NCBI GenBank assembly: GCA_022452285.1
Contig: JAKUNG010000003.1
Location: 165,470 to 229,469, forward strand
DNA: 64,000 nucleotides
Source of the DNA: Terriglobia bacterium
GTDB lineage: Bacteria > Acidobacteriota > Terriglobia > Versatilivoradales > Versatilivoraceae
Reading direction: 5' to 3'
In this document: positions 1 through 12,725 of the stretch, in pieces
How positions within the stretch are numbered: position 1 is the stretch's first letter
How the letters are laid out: every line of letters begins with the position of its first letter
Notes under the pieces: generated by a model
Database searches by the model: none
What the model saw: only the letters and a program-made list of their open reading frames with translations
Told to the model about the DNA's origin: nothing
Position numbers and translations under genes: made by a program

Positions 1-1317
1 GACTTCAGCCTGCATCCGTTGTTTTCGTGGATCAGTGGCTTTCATCTTCTTATACTTGGCCTGAATTTCTTTGATTTTCGGTGCAAACTGTTGCATTTTC
101 TTGCTGGATTTTAGGGATTTAATCCGAAGAGGGAATAAAGCTACATTGATTACAATAGTCAATAGAATGATTGCAACCCCATAGTTGCCCACGACGGAAT
201 AAGTCCATTTCAACCCGTACAGCAAAGGCCTACAAAGAAAAGCAAACCAGCCATAGTCAATCACTCCATCTAGTGCATCGGGTAACACATTAGTATCCTT
301 AGGTCCAACAAAAAGCCTGACACCTTGTCCCGACCCATAAACACCGATATTAAGCAAGATAGTCTCTAAAGGTTCTTCACCTAAATAATCTATAACTCCC
401 TGACTTCCTAAAGAGATACGTCTGATTTGATTAGGACCTGCTGGTAAAAAGACGGCGGCAAAATAATGATCTTCCAAACCAAGAGTTTGGAAGTTCCCCT
501 CCATCGAGCGCCTACTCTCAAGGTCGCTTTCATCAAGACGTTCAATATCTCCTTGGCTTTTAAGAATGACGTATTTTTTAGCCCATGCGTTATTAAGAGT
601 GCGATCGCCAAAACCACCCCTCCACAAAAGAGAGTGGTCCACTGGTCTTCCATTAATTGAGACATTAGAGTCAATCTGAATTTCGTAAGAGTCTGCCTGA
701 AAGGTCAATTGCTTTGTTACCGAGACAATTCCGTCAGAATATTCAAACTTCAATTTTCTTGGTACAGACCCGGAGCCTGAAAAATTAAGGATTGGTGGCC
801 CATCAAAGCGAAAAAGAGCAGTCTTCAATTTTTCAGTAATCTCCGTTTCTTTCTCAATTCTTAGGGAAAGAGGGAATCCCGCTTTTTTTGCCTGCTCTTC
901 GCAGTTGCTCCTCACTTGAGAATCAGCCTTTTCACAATTGAGCGGCAGAAGATTCAAGGCCTCTCCGTTACCATCTCTAAAATCTTTTAGCACCCATTCT
1001 TTTACAATTGCTCCTCTATTGGAAAGGGAAAGCCGGAACCGGTCTGTTTCAACTAAATACGAGTTTTCGGAATTAGCTGAAATTGTTTCAATACCTCCGG
1101 ATTGAAAAAGGCGGGAGCCTGCCGGGGCACTTCGGGGCCCTGCATTTAAAGGTTTATTATTAGCCCGAGGAGCCGTTTTTGAAGTCTCTATTTCTTTACC
1201 TTCAGTTTCTATAATTTCAGGGACTTCTGGAGGGGGTGCAAAGCGTTGAAGTAAATATTGCGAACCAACCAAAACAAGAAGAGAAAGGCTTATGGCTAAT
1301 ATAAAATTTTTGTCCAT
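1..1317 (-). CDS. yidC: Membrane protein insertase YidC/OxaI family, partial (C-terminus runs off the window)
   Basis: Own reverse translation from ATG at 1317 stays open to position 1 (439 codons): MDKNFILAISLSLLVLVGSQYLLQRF... periplasmic domain ...YSVVGNYGVAIILLTIVINVALFPLRIKSLKSSKKMQ. Next to yidD/rnpA/rpmH. Absent from the ORF track because it is open at the window edge. Confidence 0.95.
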   Translation of the reverse strand, partial: MDKNFILAISLSLLVLVGSQYLLQRFAPPPEVPEIIETEGKEIETSKTAPRANNKPLNAGPRSAPAGSRLFQSGGIETISANSENSYLVETDRFRLSLSNRGAIVKEWVLKDFRDGNGEALNLLPLNCEKADSQVRSNCEEQAKKAGFPLSLRIEKETEITEKLKTALFRFDGPPILNFSGSGSVPRKLKFEYSDGIVSVTKQLTFQADSYEIQIDSNVSINGRPVDHSLLWRGGFGDRTLNNAWAKKYVILKSQGDIERLDESDLESRRSMEGNFQTLGLEDHYFAAVFLPAGPNQIRRISLGSQGVIDYLGEEPLETILLNIGVYGSGQGVRLFVGPKDTNVLPDALDGVIDYGWFAFLCRPLLYGLKWTYSVVGNYGVAIILLTIVINVALFPLRIKSLKSSKKMQQFAPKIKEIQAKYKKMKATDPRKQRMQAEV

Positions 1318-1338
1318 TGATTTTATGTCTTAAAACCA

Positions 1339-1557
1339 TTAATCAAGAGGATCGTATCCACCTGGGTGAAAAGGATGGCACTTTATCAACCGCTTTAATC
1401 CACGCAGCACCCCGCCTAGGAGACCATACTTACTGATCGCTTGATGGGAATATTCTGAGCAGGACGGCCAAAACCTACAGGCCGGAGGTAGAAACGGCGA
1501 GATAAACTGCTTGTACAAGTAGAGGCAGCGTAACACGCCCTTCTTGAGGAGTTCCAA
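1339..1557 (-). CDS. yidD: Membrane protein insertion efficiency factor YidD
   Basis: Short ORF with YKQFISPFLPPACRFWPSCSEYSHQAISKYGLLGG and HPGGYDPLD, typical of YidD; between rnpA and yidC. Confidence 0.95.
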   Translation of the reverse strand: MELLKKGVLRCLYLYKQFISPFLPPACRFWPSCSEYSHQAISKYGLLGGVLRGLKRLIKCHPFHPGGYDPLD

Positions 1558-1903
1558 GGGCCCTCGTCAACTGTTCCAAAAGACGGTTAATTTCCAAAAA
1601 GGTTGCCCTTGACCCCAATCGTCCTGCAGAAGTCTTTGGATGGACAACAACATCAACTCCATAAGGAATCGAAGCCTTGAGAAGCCTTAAAGCCTCTCTG
1701 ATACGACGTTTCAAAAGATTTCTTCTAACAGCATTGCCTAGCCTTCTACCTACTGATATTCCAAAACGTGGAGACTTTAAATCATTGAGGGCAAAAAAAA
1801 GCTGAAGATTGGCCCCCTGTATCCTTTTACCTTTCTCATAGACAACTTGATATTGTCTAGACCCTAGAAGTCGTACACATTTTGGGAAACCCTGATTTAA
1901 CAA
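1475..1903 (-). CDS. rnpA: Ribonuclease P protein component
   Basis: FGISVGRRLGNAVRRNLLKRRIREALR motif; position between rpmH and yidD. Confidence 0.95.
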   Translation of the reverse strand: MLNQGFPKCVRLLGSRQYQVVYEKGKRIQGANLQLFFALNDLKSPRFGISVGRRLGNAVRRNLLKRRIREALRLLKASIPYGVDVVVHPKTSAGRLGSRATFLEINRLLEQLTRALGTPQEGRVTLPLLVQAVYLAVSTSGL

Positions 1904-1912
1904 TTAACGTCT

Positions 1913-2047
1913 CTACGGTGCCAAACGTTTGCGGCCTTTTGTCCGACGACGTTTGAGTACCAACCGGCCAGCTTTAGTCCTCATTCTAACACGGAAACCA
2001 TGTGTCTTAGCCCTCTTTCGGTTATTAGGACGAAATGTTGGTTGCAT
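1913..2047 (-). CDS. rpmH: 50S ribosomal protein L34
   Basis: Own translation [44 protein letters not shown] (44 aa); too short for the ORF track. Confidence 0.97.
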   Translation of the reverse strand: MQPTFRPNNRKRAKTHGFRVRMRTKAGRLVLKRRRTKGRKRLAP

Positions 2048-2334
2048 GGGTACCCTTCTTACAGTTTAGGAATTTATAGTCAAGACAGCCCTTTATATCA
2101 CATGATTTATTTGACTGTCAAACCAATTGATTCTTGATGCTACTCCGTCTTAGACAGGACCATTTCTTGGGCATTATTGTTCGTTTTTAGTGAGGATCTT
2201 TCATATTGTAAACTTCTAACCTCTATGCTATCTTAATTTCACAATCAAGACAGCGAAAAGCCTCGCAAATTCTAGATATTTTGTGTAATTTTATCTTTTT
2301 TTGGACTTGGTACTACGATAGATAGAACTTTTCA

Positions 2335-3714
2335 ATGTTGCGAGTTCTGTCAATTTTTAGACGAAGCTCCCAGAAAAACTCCCCTATGAATGTCTGGCAA
2401 AAAATTTTAAAAAACGTCGAACCAAGGATGAACAAACAACTTTTTTCAACCTGGTTCAAACCAACTCAATTTCAAAGCCTCCAAGAAGATAACACTCTTC
2501 ACATAACCGTGCCCAATCCCACCTTTGAGAGTTGGATAAAGGAACACTACTCTGACATGTTACAGGAGGCAGTCCGCGAATCCCAACTTGGAGATTTAAC
2601 ATTTCATTTTCACTCAAAATCTAGCAGCAAGAATGGTTATTCTGTTACCAAACCCAAAGATTCCCCCTATCAAACGGAACTTAATTTTAATTCTGTGGAG
2701 AACTTACTGAATTCCAGATATACCTTTGATCGCTTTGTAGTGGCCTCTTGCAACCAATTTGCCCATGCTGCAGCTTTAGCTGTAACGGAGACTCCAGGTC
2801 GAATTTATAACCCGCTCTTTATCTACGGGGGTGTTGGTTTAGGCAAAACTCACTTAATACAAGCCGTTGGACATGAGATTAAATCAAGAGCCCGTAATGC
2901 TCGCCTTAGTTATGTTTCTTCAGAAAGATTTACAAATGAAGTTGTTAACGCTATACGTTATGATAGAACTTTGGCATTGCGTGAAAAATATCGTAATATT
3001 GATGTCCTCCTAGTAGACGATATTCAGTTTATTTCAGGAAAACAAGCTACCCAACAAGAATTTTTTCACACTTTTAATACCCTTTATGATGCGCAAAAAC
3101 AGTTGGTAGTTTCCAGTGATTCTCTTCCTAAGGAAATCCCAGATATCCAAGAGCGCCTTAAATCTCGATTCGAGTGGGGACTAATTGCAGATATCCAGCC
3201 TCCTGATCTTGAAACTAAAGTTGCAATATTAAAGAAAAAGGCTGCATTCGAGAGCTTCGAGTTACCGGACGACGTCGCCTTTTTTATAGCCAGCAAAATA
3301 GAATCAAACGTTCGAGAATTAGAAGGATCTCTGGTAAGACTGATGGCTTTTAGTTCTCTAACTGATGAACCTGTCTCCCTAGCTATGGCTCAGAAAGCTT
3401 TGAAAGCTATACTTAAATCAGAAGAAAAACATGTAAATATCGAAAAAATTCAAAAAATTGTAGCTGATTACTTTAAACTAAAAGTTTCTGCCCTAAAAGC
3501 CAAAAATAACTCTAAATCAATTACTCTTCCCAGACAAATTGGCATGTACCTGTGCAGAGAATTAACTAAAGCTTCTCTACCAGAAATCGGCAGATCCTTT
3601 GGTGGTAAACATCATACAACGGTTATTCATTCTATAAAAAAAGTTGAGCATCAAAAATCATCCAACAAAGATTATGATAAGCTCATAAAGATGTTTTTTG
3701 ACTCTTTGAAGTAA
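2335..3714 (+). CDS. dnaA: Chromosomal replication initiator protein DnaA (true start may be ATG 2386, MNVWQKILK...)
   Basis: GGVGLGKTHLIQAVGHEI Walker A, DVLLVDDIQF Walker B, C-terminal FGGKHHTTVIHSIKKVE DNA-binding signature. Confidence 0.97.
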   Translation: MLRVLSIFRRSSQKNSPMNVWQKILKNVEPRMNKQLFSTWFKPTQFQSLQEDNTLHITVPNPTFESWIKEHYSDMLQEAVRESQLGDLTFHFHSKSSSKNGYSVTKPKDSPYQTELNFNSVENLLNSRYTFDRFVVASCNQFAHAAALAVTETPGRIYNPLFIYGGVGLGKTHLIQAVGHEIKSRARNARLSYVSSERFTNEVVNAIRYDRTLALREKYRNIDVLLVDDIQFISGKQATQQEFFHTFNTLYDAQKQLVVSSDSLPKEIPDIQERLKSRFEWGLIADIQPPDLETKVAILKKKAAFESFELPDDVAFFIASKIESNVRELEGSLVRLMAFSSLTDEPVSLAMAQKALKAILKSEEKHVNIEKIQKIVADYFKLKVSALKAKNNSKSITLPRQIGMYLCRELTKASLPEIGRSFGGKHHTTVIHSIKKVEHQKSSNKDYDKLIKMFFDSLK

Positions 3715-3929
3715 TAGCTAAAAATTTCCACAACCATTTCTTTAAATACTGTGGAAAATCTGTTAAATTTATTTTTACAATGTTTTCTTTGTTTTATCAG
3801 ATAGGTTTTCCATAGTTTTATTCACAATATTTATAACTGATTCTAAAGAACTTATATTAATTTTTAACCTTTTAAACAGCACTACTATTACTATATAAAT
3901 AATATATTTAAAATATACCTAGGATATAA
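3715..3929. promoter_or_regulatory. Candidate oriC / DnaA-box region between dnaA and dnaN
   Basis: Very AT-rich 215 bp spacer with DnaA-box-like 9-mers: TTATTCACA (3818-3826), TGTGGAAAA (3750-3758, reverse complement TTTTCCACA), ATTTCCACA (3724-3732). Confidence 0.5.
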
Positions 3930-5060
3930 ATGGAAATTACTGTTAGAAAATCTGATATTGTCAATGAAGTTTTGCTGACACAAGGAGTTGTTGAAAGAAA
4001 AACAACAATCCCAATTTTAGCAAATCTACTGATTGAAACTGGAGAGGACAAAATTAACTTTGCTGCTACTGACCTCGATCTTGGGATAAAGAGCTCCTGC
4101 CCAGCAAAAATTCTAGAAACAGGATCAATTACTACTCCGGCAAAAAATTTCCTGGAGATTATTAGATCTTTACCACCTGATAGGGAGATAAAGATAAAAA
4201 AACTGGAAAATAGTTGGGCACAGATTAAGTGCGGATCAGCAACATTTAAAATTGTCGGATTACCAACTGATAATTTTCCTACTCTACCGGCATGCGAAAC
4301 AGATTTGGTTCAAATACCAGCAAAGATTCTATTAAGACTAATTAATAATACTATTTTTTCAGTTGCTCCAGAAGAGACTCGGTTTGCCTTGAACGGAGCC
4401 TTGTTATTACTAAAGCCGTTAAGTATTACTATGGTTGCTACTGATGGACATCGACTTGCACATATTGAAAAAACTCATGAATTTAATAATATTAATACCG
4501 AAATTAGTACTTTGATTCCTAGAAAAGCATTATTTGAACTTCAAAAAATCCTTGATGGAATTGACGAGAAGGACCAAGAGAAAGAGATGGTTAGCTTTGG
4601 GAGGGATGAGACTCATATATTTTTTAGTATCGGTGGAAGGCTTATGATCGCAAGAATGTTGACGGGACAGTTTCCTAATTATGAGGCGGTTATTCCCAAA
4701 GATAATAAAGAGAGTATTCGTTTAGATAAGATAGACTTCCAGAGCGCTATTGAAAGAATTGCTTTGTTAGCAGATGATAAATCACGTTCGATTCGGGTTG
4801 TTTTAGAGGACCATAAGCTTGAGATTAGTTCGAGTAATGCCAATTTGGGAGAAGCTAACGAACAGATTAAGACAGAGTACGCAGGAGCAAAACTTGAACT
4901 TGGTTTTAATTGTAAGTATCTCTTGGAATTTCTTAAAGCAACTGAAGATCATTCGATTAGTTTCGACTTTAAGGATAGTCAGAGTTCTGGCCTATTAAGG
5001 CCAGCGAATGAAGAAGAAGATTATCGTTATCGTTATATTGTTATGCCAATGAGAATTTAA
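3930..5060 (+). CDS. dnaN: DNA polymerase III subunit beta (sliding clamp)
   Basis: MEITVRKSDIVNEVLLTQGVVERKTTIPILANLLIE... ending YRYIVMPMRI; synteny dnaA-dnaN-recF. Confidence 0.97.
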   Translation: MEITVRKSDIVNEVLLTQGVVERKTTIPILANLLIETGEDKINFAATDLDLGIKSSCPAKILETGSITTPAKNFLEIIRSLPPDREIKIKKLENSWAQIKCGSATFKIVGLPTDNFPTLPACETDLVQIPAKILLRLINNTIFSVAPEETRFALNGALLLLKPLSITMVATDGHRLAHIEKTHEFNNINTEISTLIPRKALFELQKILDGIDEKDQEKEMVSFGRDETHIFFSIGGRLMIARMLTGQFPNYEAVIPKDNKESIRLDKIDFQSAIERIALLADDKSRSIRVVLEDHKLEISSSNANLGEANEQIKTEYAGAKLELGFNCKYLLEFLKATEDHSISFDFKDSQSSGLLRPANEEEDYRYRYIVMPMRI

Positions 5061-5164
5061 GTATTTGTATTGACTTTAGAGTGGTTTTTTGTTCGGTCAA
5101 ACCTACCAAGTAACTCTATTTAAACGAAAATAATTTAAATACACAGCCCTTAGTCCAGCTCGGA

Positions 5165-6286
5165 ATGACCCTATCCAAGCTATTAGTTAGTTTTTTTCGA
5201 AACATTCAAGATGCAGAGGTCCTTTTTTCACCTCAAGCGAACGTCATTTTAGGCGATAACGGTCAAGGGAAAACTAACCTTTTGGAGGCAATTCATGTTT
5301 TATCTCTTACTAAATCATTTCGTACCCACCAGGCTCGTGACTTAATCAACTGGAAAGCTTCTAAATACCATATAAAAGGAGAAATACAAAATAAAGAGGG
5401 CAAATTCCTCCTATCGGTTGAATACTCCCATCTCATCCGAAGAATTTTGGTGAATGATTCTAAAGCAAATCTTATAAGATATTTAGGTCTTCTAACTGTA
5501 GCGGTTTTCTCAACCATTCATGTTGAACAGTTTAAATCTGATGCCGAAATCCGGCGGCGTACAGTGGACAGAGGACTTTATCCAATCCATCCTACCCACC
5601 TCAGAAGGATTTTGGATTATGGTAGATTAATAAAACAGAAAAATTCCTTATTAAGAGAAGGCTCTTCGGGTTATAATAAGAGGAACCGTGATTTGCTGGA
5701 GAGTTGGAATCTTCAAATAGCCGATCTAGGAGCGAGGATTATTAAATCACGTCAGCGTTATATTGAAAAAATCAAGGATAAACTGAATATTCAACAAAAT
5801 TGGTTTACCCCTGAATCCCTAACAGTAAAGTATCTTCCTTCCTTCGAATTCAACACAGATTTGACGCTGGAAGAAACTCATGATCAAATGTTGAAAAAGC
5901 TCTCTCAGGAGAGTCAAAATGAGTTTCGCGCCCGAAGGTCTTTGGTCGGCCCACATCTAGACCAAATTTTATTGCTAGTTAATGGTAAATCAATGCAAAG
6001 ATTTGGGTCAGCAGGTCAACAAAGAAGTTCCCTCCTTGCCTATCAACTGGCCCAAATGGAAATCCATTTTGATGTGAGGGGAGAGTATCCAATTTTTTTA
6101 ATGGATGATGTTGATGCTGAATTGGATGAAGGAAGAATGAATAGTATTTTGAAAGTCTTAGAATCAAAAACTCAAGTTTTTATTACCACCAATAAACCAG
6201 ACTTTATAAAAAAAAAGCGTTTCGGGGATAGTTTGGTTAAAACATTTGAGGTTAAACAGGGTCAGATTAAGGAAATAACTTTTTGA
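5165..6286 (+). CDS. recF: DNA replication and repair protein RecF
   Basis: FSPQANVILGDNGQGKTNLLEAIHVLS Walker A; GSAGQQRSSLLAYQLAQ; FLMDDVDAELDEGR; synteny. Confidence 0.95.
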   Translation: MTLSKLLVSFFRNIQDAEVLFSPQANVILGDNGQGKTNLLEAIHVLSLTKSFRTHQARDLINWKASKYHIKGEIQNKEGKFLLSVEYSHLIRRILVNDSKANLIRYLGLLTVAVFSTIHVEQFKSDAEIRRRTVDRGLYPIHPTHLRRILDYGRLIKQKNSLLREGSSGYNKRNRDLLESWNLQIADLGARIIKSRQRYIEKIKDKLNIQQNWFTPESLTVKYLPSFEFNTDLTLEETHDQMLKKLSQESQNEFRARRSLVGPHLDQILLLVNGKSMQRFGSAGQQRSSLLAYQLAQMEIHFDVRGEYPIFLMDDVDAELDEGRMNSILKVLESKTQVFITTNKPDFIKKKRFGDSLVKTFEVKQGQIKEITF

Positions 6287-6294
6287 CAAAGTAA

Positions 6295-8748
<2,454 letters not shown>

Positions 8749-8791
8749 ATTAAATAACTCCAGAAAGCAATTTTCGAACAAAGAAGATTTT

Positions 8792-11260
8792 ATGGATAAT
8801 CTGCTTCCTTTTGATGGAACACCAATTAGTATCGAAGAGGAGATGAAGCGCTCGTTTTTGGAGTATTCTTTGAGCGTAATTGTTGGTCGAGCTCTGCCCG
8901 ATGCTAGAGACGGTCTAAAGCCTGTCCATCGGAGAGTGCTTTATAGTATGGAGCAGATGGGCTTGGCGTCAAATAGGCCATACCGAAAGTGTGCAAAGAT
9001 TGTGGGAGAAGTCATGGGGAACTATCACCCTCATGGGGATTCTGCCATTTATGACGCCTTGGTTCGAATGGCTCAGGAATTCAACATGCGTTGTCCGTTA
9101 GTGGATGGTCAGGGGAATTTTGGCTCGATTGATGGCGATCCACCTGCGGCAATGCGCTATACCGAGGCAAGATTAGCAAGTGTTGCAAGGGAAATGTTAG
9201 CCGATATTCAGATGGAAACAGTTGATTTTGTTGCTAACTATGATGACAGTCTGAAAGAGCCAGCCTGTCTGCCAAACCGCGTTCCAGCGCTACTAATTAA
9301 CGGGTCAGATGGCATAGCTGTTGGGATGGCAACTAAAATTCCTCCCCATAATCTTAAAGAAGTTATTAATGGCGTTATCCAATTGGTTGAAAAGCCCAAA
9401 TCGAAGGTTGAAGACGTAGCTAATTTCATCCCCGGTCCTGATTTTCCAACCGGTGGGTTTATTTATGGTAAGAGCGGAATTGCCCAAGCCTATAGAACGG
9501 GGAGAGGTTCAATTACTATCCGGGCCAAGGCGGATATTGAAAAACAAACTAACAGTGATAAAGCCTCGATCATTATTACTGAGATTCCCTTTCAAGTGAA
9601 TAAAGCACGGCTGATCGAGAAGATTGCAGACTTGGTTCAAGAGAAAAAACTTGATGGTCTTGTTAATCTTCGGGATGAGAGTGATCGCGATGGAATGCGC
9701 ATCGTTGCTGAACTACGCCGAGGGGTACACCCAGACGTTGTTCTGAATAATCTTTATAAACTGACGCCAATGCAGACTAGTTTTGGCATGAACATGGTGG
9801 CCATTGTCAATGGTCAACCACAAGTGCTTAACCTGTTGTCAGCTCTGCAATGTTTTGTAGATCACCGCATTGAGGTAATTAAACGGAGGAGTAGCTACCA
9901 ATTACGGGCAGCCCAGGAAAGAGCTCATATTATAGAGGGCCTTTTTAAGGCTATAGAAAATATTGATAAGGTAATTAAACTCATTAAAGCCTCGAGTTCT
10001 CGTCCAGAAGCTCGTGAGGGACTCATGCGGGAGTTTGACCTATCGTCAATTCAAGCTAAACGCATAGATGAAATGCAACTGGGGTCTCTGGCAGGGTTGG
10101 AACGAGAAAAGCTTACTCAGGAATATGATAATTTGAGTCAGCGAATTGCCGAATTGCAAGAAATTCTCTCTCAGGATAAAACCCTTAGACGTCTTCTGGT
10201 TAAGGAGTTAAAAGAGGTTCAAAAGAAATACGGGGATGAACGTCGGACACCTATCCGTGATGAAGAAGCGGAGATCAAGCTGGAAGACAGGATTCCTATG
10301 GAAAACGTAATTCTTACTCTAACCAACGATAATTATCTCAAGCGAACTCCTCAAGATATTTTCAAAAGTCAGCACCGTGGTGGCAAAGGTCGCATTGGCG
10401 TAAAGACTCGGGAAACCGACTTTCCCAAGCTGCAAAAAGTAGCTTCAACCCATAGCCATCTTTTAATTTTTACCAATCAGGGAAAGGTCCACTGGAAAAA
10501 GGTTTATGACGTTCCAGATGTTGGACCAACAGGCAAGGGAAGAGCCATTGTTCAGCTGGTCACTTTTGCTCCTGGTGAGAAGGTTGCAACTGTTCTACCC
10601 GTAACTGATTTTGCTGAAGATCAGTTTGTAATGTTTGCTACCCGACTGGGAACAGTCAAGAAGACACGGCTGACGGCTTTTGGTAATCCAAGGTCCCGAG
10701 GGATTCACGCAATCAACTTAGACCCTGGTGATGACCTACTTGCAGTGGAATTAACTACTGGAGAAAATCAAATCTTTTTGGGAACTCGGGAAGGTAAATG
10801 CATTCGTTTCCATGAGAAAAATGTACGGGCTGTGGGCCGTACAGCTCGAGGTGTCAAGGGTATTAGGCTAGGAGCTAAAGATTGTTTGGTCGGAATGACG
10901 GTGAGCGCTGAGGAAGGACAAATTCTTTCGGTTACCGAAAACGGTTACGGGAAGCGAACTTTAATTGGACAGTATCGTAGCCAATCCAGAGGCGGTAAAG
11001 GTGTCATTAATATCAAAACTTCTGACAGGAATGGTCAAGTAGTGGATATTATGAAAGTCGACAAAGAATCACAGGTAGTCTTTATATCTATCCAAGGCCA
11101 GCAGATTAAGCTAGAAGCAGGAAGATTAAGAGCAATTGGCAGAAGCACTCAGGGAGTCCGGCTAATGGAGCTAGATGAGGGTGACAAAATAGCAAACGGA
11201 TGTGTTGTTACCGACCAAACCCAGAAGCTAAAAGACCGTCAATCAAACACGATACATTGA
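8792..11260 (+). CDS. gyrA: DNA gyrase subunit A
   Basis: [55 protein letters not shown]-terminal beta-pinwheel repeats. Confidence 0.98.
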   Translation: MDNLLPFDGTPISIEEEMKRSFLEYSLSVIVGRALPDARDGLKPVHRRVLYSMEQMGLASNRPYRKCAKIVGEVMGNYHPHGDSAIYDALVRMAQEFNMRCPLVDGQGNFGSIDGDPPAAMRYTEARLASVAREMLADIQMETVDFVANYDDSLKEPACLPNRVPALLINGSDGIAVGMATKIPPHNLKEVINGVIQLVEKPKSKVEDVANFIPGPDFPTGGFIYGKSGIAQAYRTGRGSITIRAKADIEKQTNSDKASIIITEIPFQVNKARLIEKIADLVQEKKLDGLVNLRDESDRDGMRIVAELRRGVHPDVVLNNLYKLTPMQTSFGMNMVAIVNGQPQVLNLLSALQCFVDHRIEVIKRRSSYQLRAAQERAHIIEGLFKAIENIDKVIKLIKASSSRPEAREGLMREFDLSSIQAKRIDEMQLGSLAGLEREKLTQEYDNLSQRIAELQEILSQDKTLRRLLVKELKEVQKKYGDERRTPIRDEEAEIKLEDRIPMENVILTLTNDNYLKRTPQDIFKSQHRGGKGRIGVKTRETDFPKLQKVASTHSHLLIFTNQGKVHWKKVYDVPDVGPTGKGRAIVQLVTFAPGEKVATVLPVTDFAEDQFVMFATRLGTVKKTRLTAFGNPRSRGIHAINLDPGDDLLAVELTTGENQIFLGTREGKCIRFHEKNVRAVGRTARGVKGIRLGAKDCLVGMTVSAEEGQILSVTENGYGKRTLIGQYRSQSRGGKGVINIKTSDRNGQVVDIMKVDKESQVVFISIQGQQIKLEAGRLRAIGRSTQGVRLMELDEGDKIANGCVVTDQTQKLKDRQSNTIH

Positions 11261-11352
11261 TAACCTGAAAAACCATCAAGCTTGATAGTTAATTAAAGCC
11301 AAAAGGGCAAAGCAGTACTAGAATCTCGTTGTTTGGCTGGAGAAACAATGAA

Positions 11353-12627
11353 CTAAGCTAATTTGACTTGTTGGTTTTTTGGATCCCACCTCAAATATTT
11401 TTTCCTTCGAAAAGAACCTACTCCCATCGAAGTAACTACAGAACCATAATAACCAAGCATTTCATCGCAGTTTAATGGAGAGCCATTTCGTATAGCATTT
11501 TGTAGGTTTTGGTGATGAAGAATGACGTCTTCTGCTCCCTTCTTCCGATAAACTTTTGACCAAAGTTTCTGAGCTCTGAATTCCTCAGGAGCAACTTTAT
11601 TCTCGATGACAAGTTCCTGCGGAGTAATAATGAATCCTTCCTTGGTAAACCGAAGCGTAGCCTTGTGTCCTCGAATTACATGATCGACTGGGAAATCATT
11701 AGCCATCGAGGAAATCAAGGAGACAGTTGGACCCCCTGGATAATCACATAACATGTTAAAGGTGTCAGGAATTTCTGCTTCGCTATTTCCGAATTGCCAT
11801 GTGCCCCCGCTAGCCACTACATGTTCCGGGAAAGTAAGCCCAACGGATTTAATGATTCGGGTTACTCGGTGAATGAAAAGATCGGTTGCAATTCCGCCTG
11901 AGTAATCCCAATAGCGTCTCCACTGAAAAAAACGTCGTGGATCCCAGGGCTGTTTGGAGGCAGGACCCAACCATGCTGACCAATTTAAGTTAGTGTTAGG
12001 ATCGGCTTCAGGGTCAATATCATAAGCCCAGAAGTCATCTGCATAGTTACGAGAATAATCAATTTGAGCCATGACCACTTTTCCTAAAGTTCCTGAACGT
12101 ATATAGTCATTGGCTACTTGGTAAGTTTCATCCGACATTCCCTGAACTCCTACTTGCATTTTTAATCCTGATTTCTTCACCTCACGAACAATCTCTTGGA
12201 CTTGAGGAATGGTTTGCGCCATTGGTTTCTCTAAATAAACATGTTTTCCAGCAGCTAGCGTATCTAGAGCCATTTTGTGGTGCCAGTGTTCTGGAGTAGC
12301 GATTACGGCATAGTCGAGGTTTTTTTGGGAAAGCAGGTCTTGATAGTCTGAAAAAGCAGTCGCTCCACTTTTTGTTGCAGCGGCCGTAAGCCGCTTACTA
12401 TAAATGTCGCAGACCGAGACAACTTGAACATTATCTGTTTCCTGAAGTGTAAGAAGTGCCTCTAGGTGAATACTTCCCATTTTTCCACATCCAATAATCC
12501 CTACCAGTAATTTTTCATTAGCCCCCGGGATGGAAGAATAGCTTCGGGCGGTCCAGCCGGGCACTGCAGCAACCCCAACACCGACACGGTTTAAAAACTC
12601 GCGGCGGTTAACTTTAATATCAGTCAT
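11353..12627 (-). CDS. Gfo/Idh/MocA family oxidoreductase with Tat-type signal
   Basis: N-terminal NRREFLNRVGVG Tat-like motif; Rossmann LLVGIIGCGKMGSIHLEALL; EKPMAQTIPQV motif. Confidence 0.88.
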   Translation of the reverse strand: MTDIKVNRREFLNRVGVGVAAVPGWTARSYSSIPGANEKLLVGIIGCGKMGSIHLEALLTLQETDNVQVVSVCDIYSKRLTAAATKSGATAFSDYQDLLSQKNLDYAVIATPEHWHHKMALDTLAAGKHVYLEKPMAQTIPQVQEIVREVKKSGLKMQVGVQGMSDETYQVANDYIRSGTLGKVVMAQIDYSRNYADDFWAYDIDPEADPNTNLNWSAWLGPASKQPWDPRRFFQWRRYWDYSGGIATDLFIHRVTRIIKSVGLTFPEHVVASGGTWQFGNSEAEIPDTFNMLCDYPGGPTVSLISSMANDFPVDHVIRGHKATLRFTKEGFIITPQELVIENKVAPEEFRAQKLWSKVYRKKGAEDVILHHQNLQNAIRNGSPLNCDEMLGYYGSVVTSMGVGSFRRKKYLRWDPKNQQVKLA

Positions 12628-12725
12628 TATTGGTTCCTCTTTTTCAATTTAGATAGGAAAAGGATTCTGTTGGCCTCCTGATCCGATGGAAAGAATCGTC
12701 CTGAAGCGAACAACCTTCAGGCGAG

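Noticed and set aside
5025-5045. Short TTATCG-type tandem at the 3' end of dnaN
   Set aside because: Encodes the conserved YRYRYIVMPMRI clamp terminus; codon repetition, not a functional repeat array.
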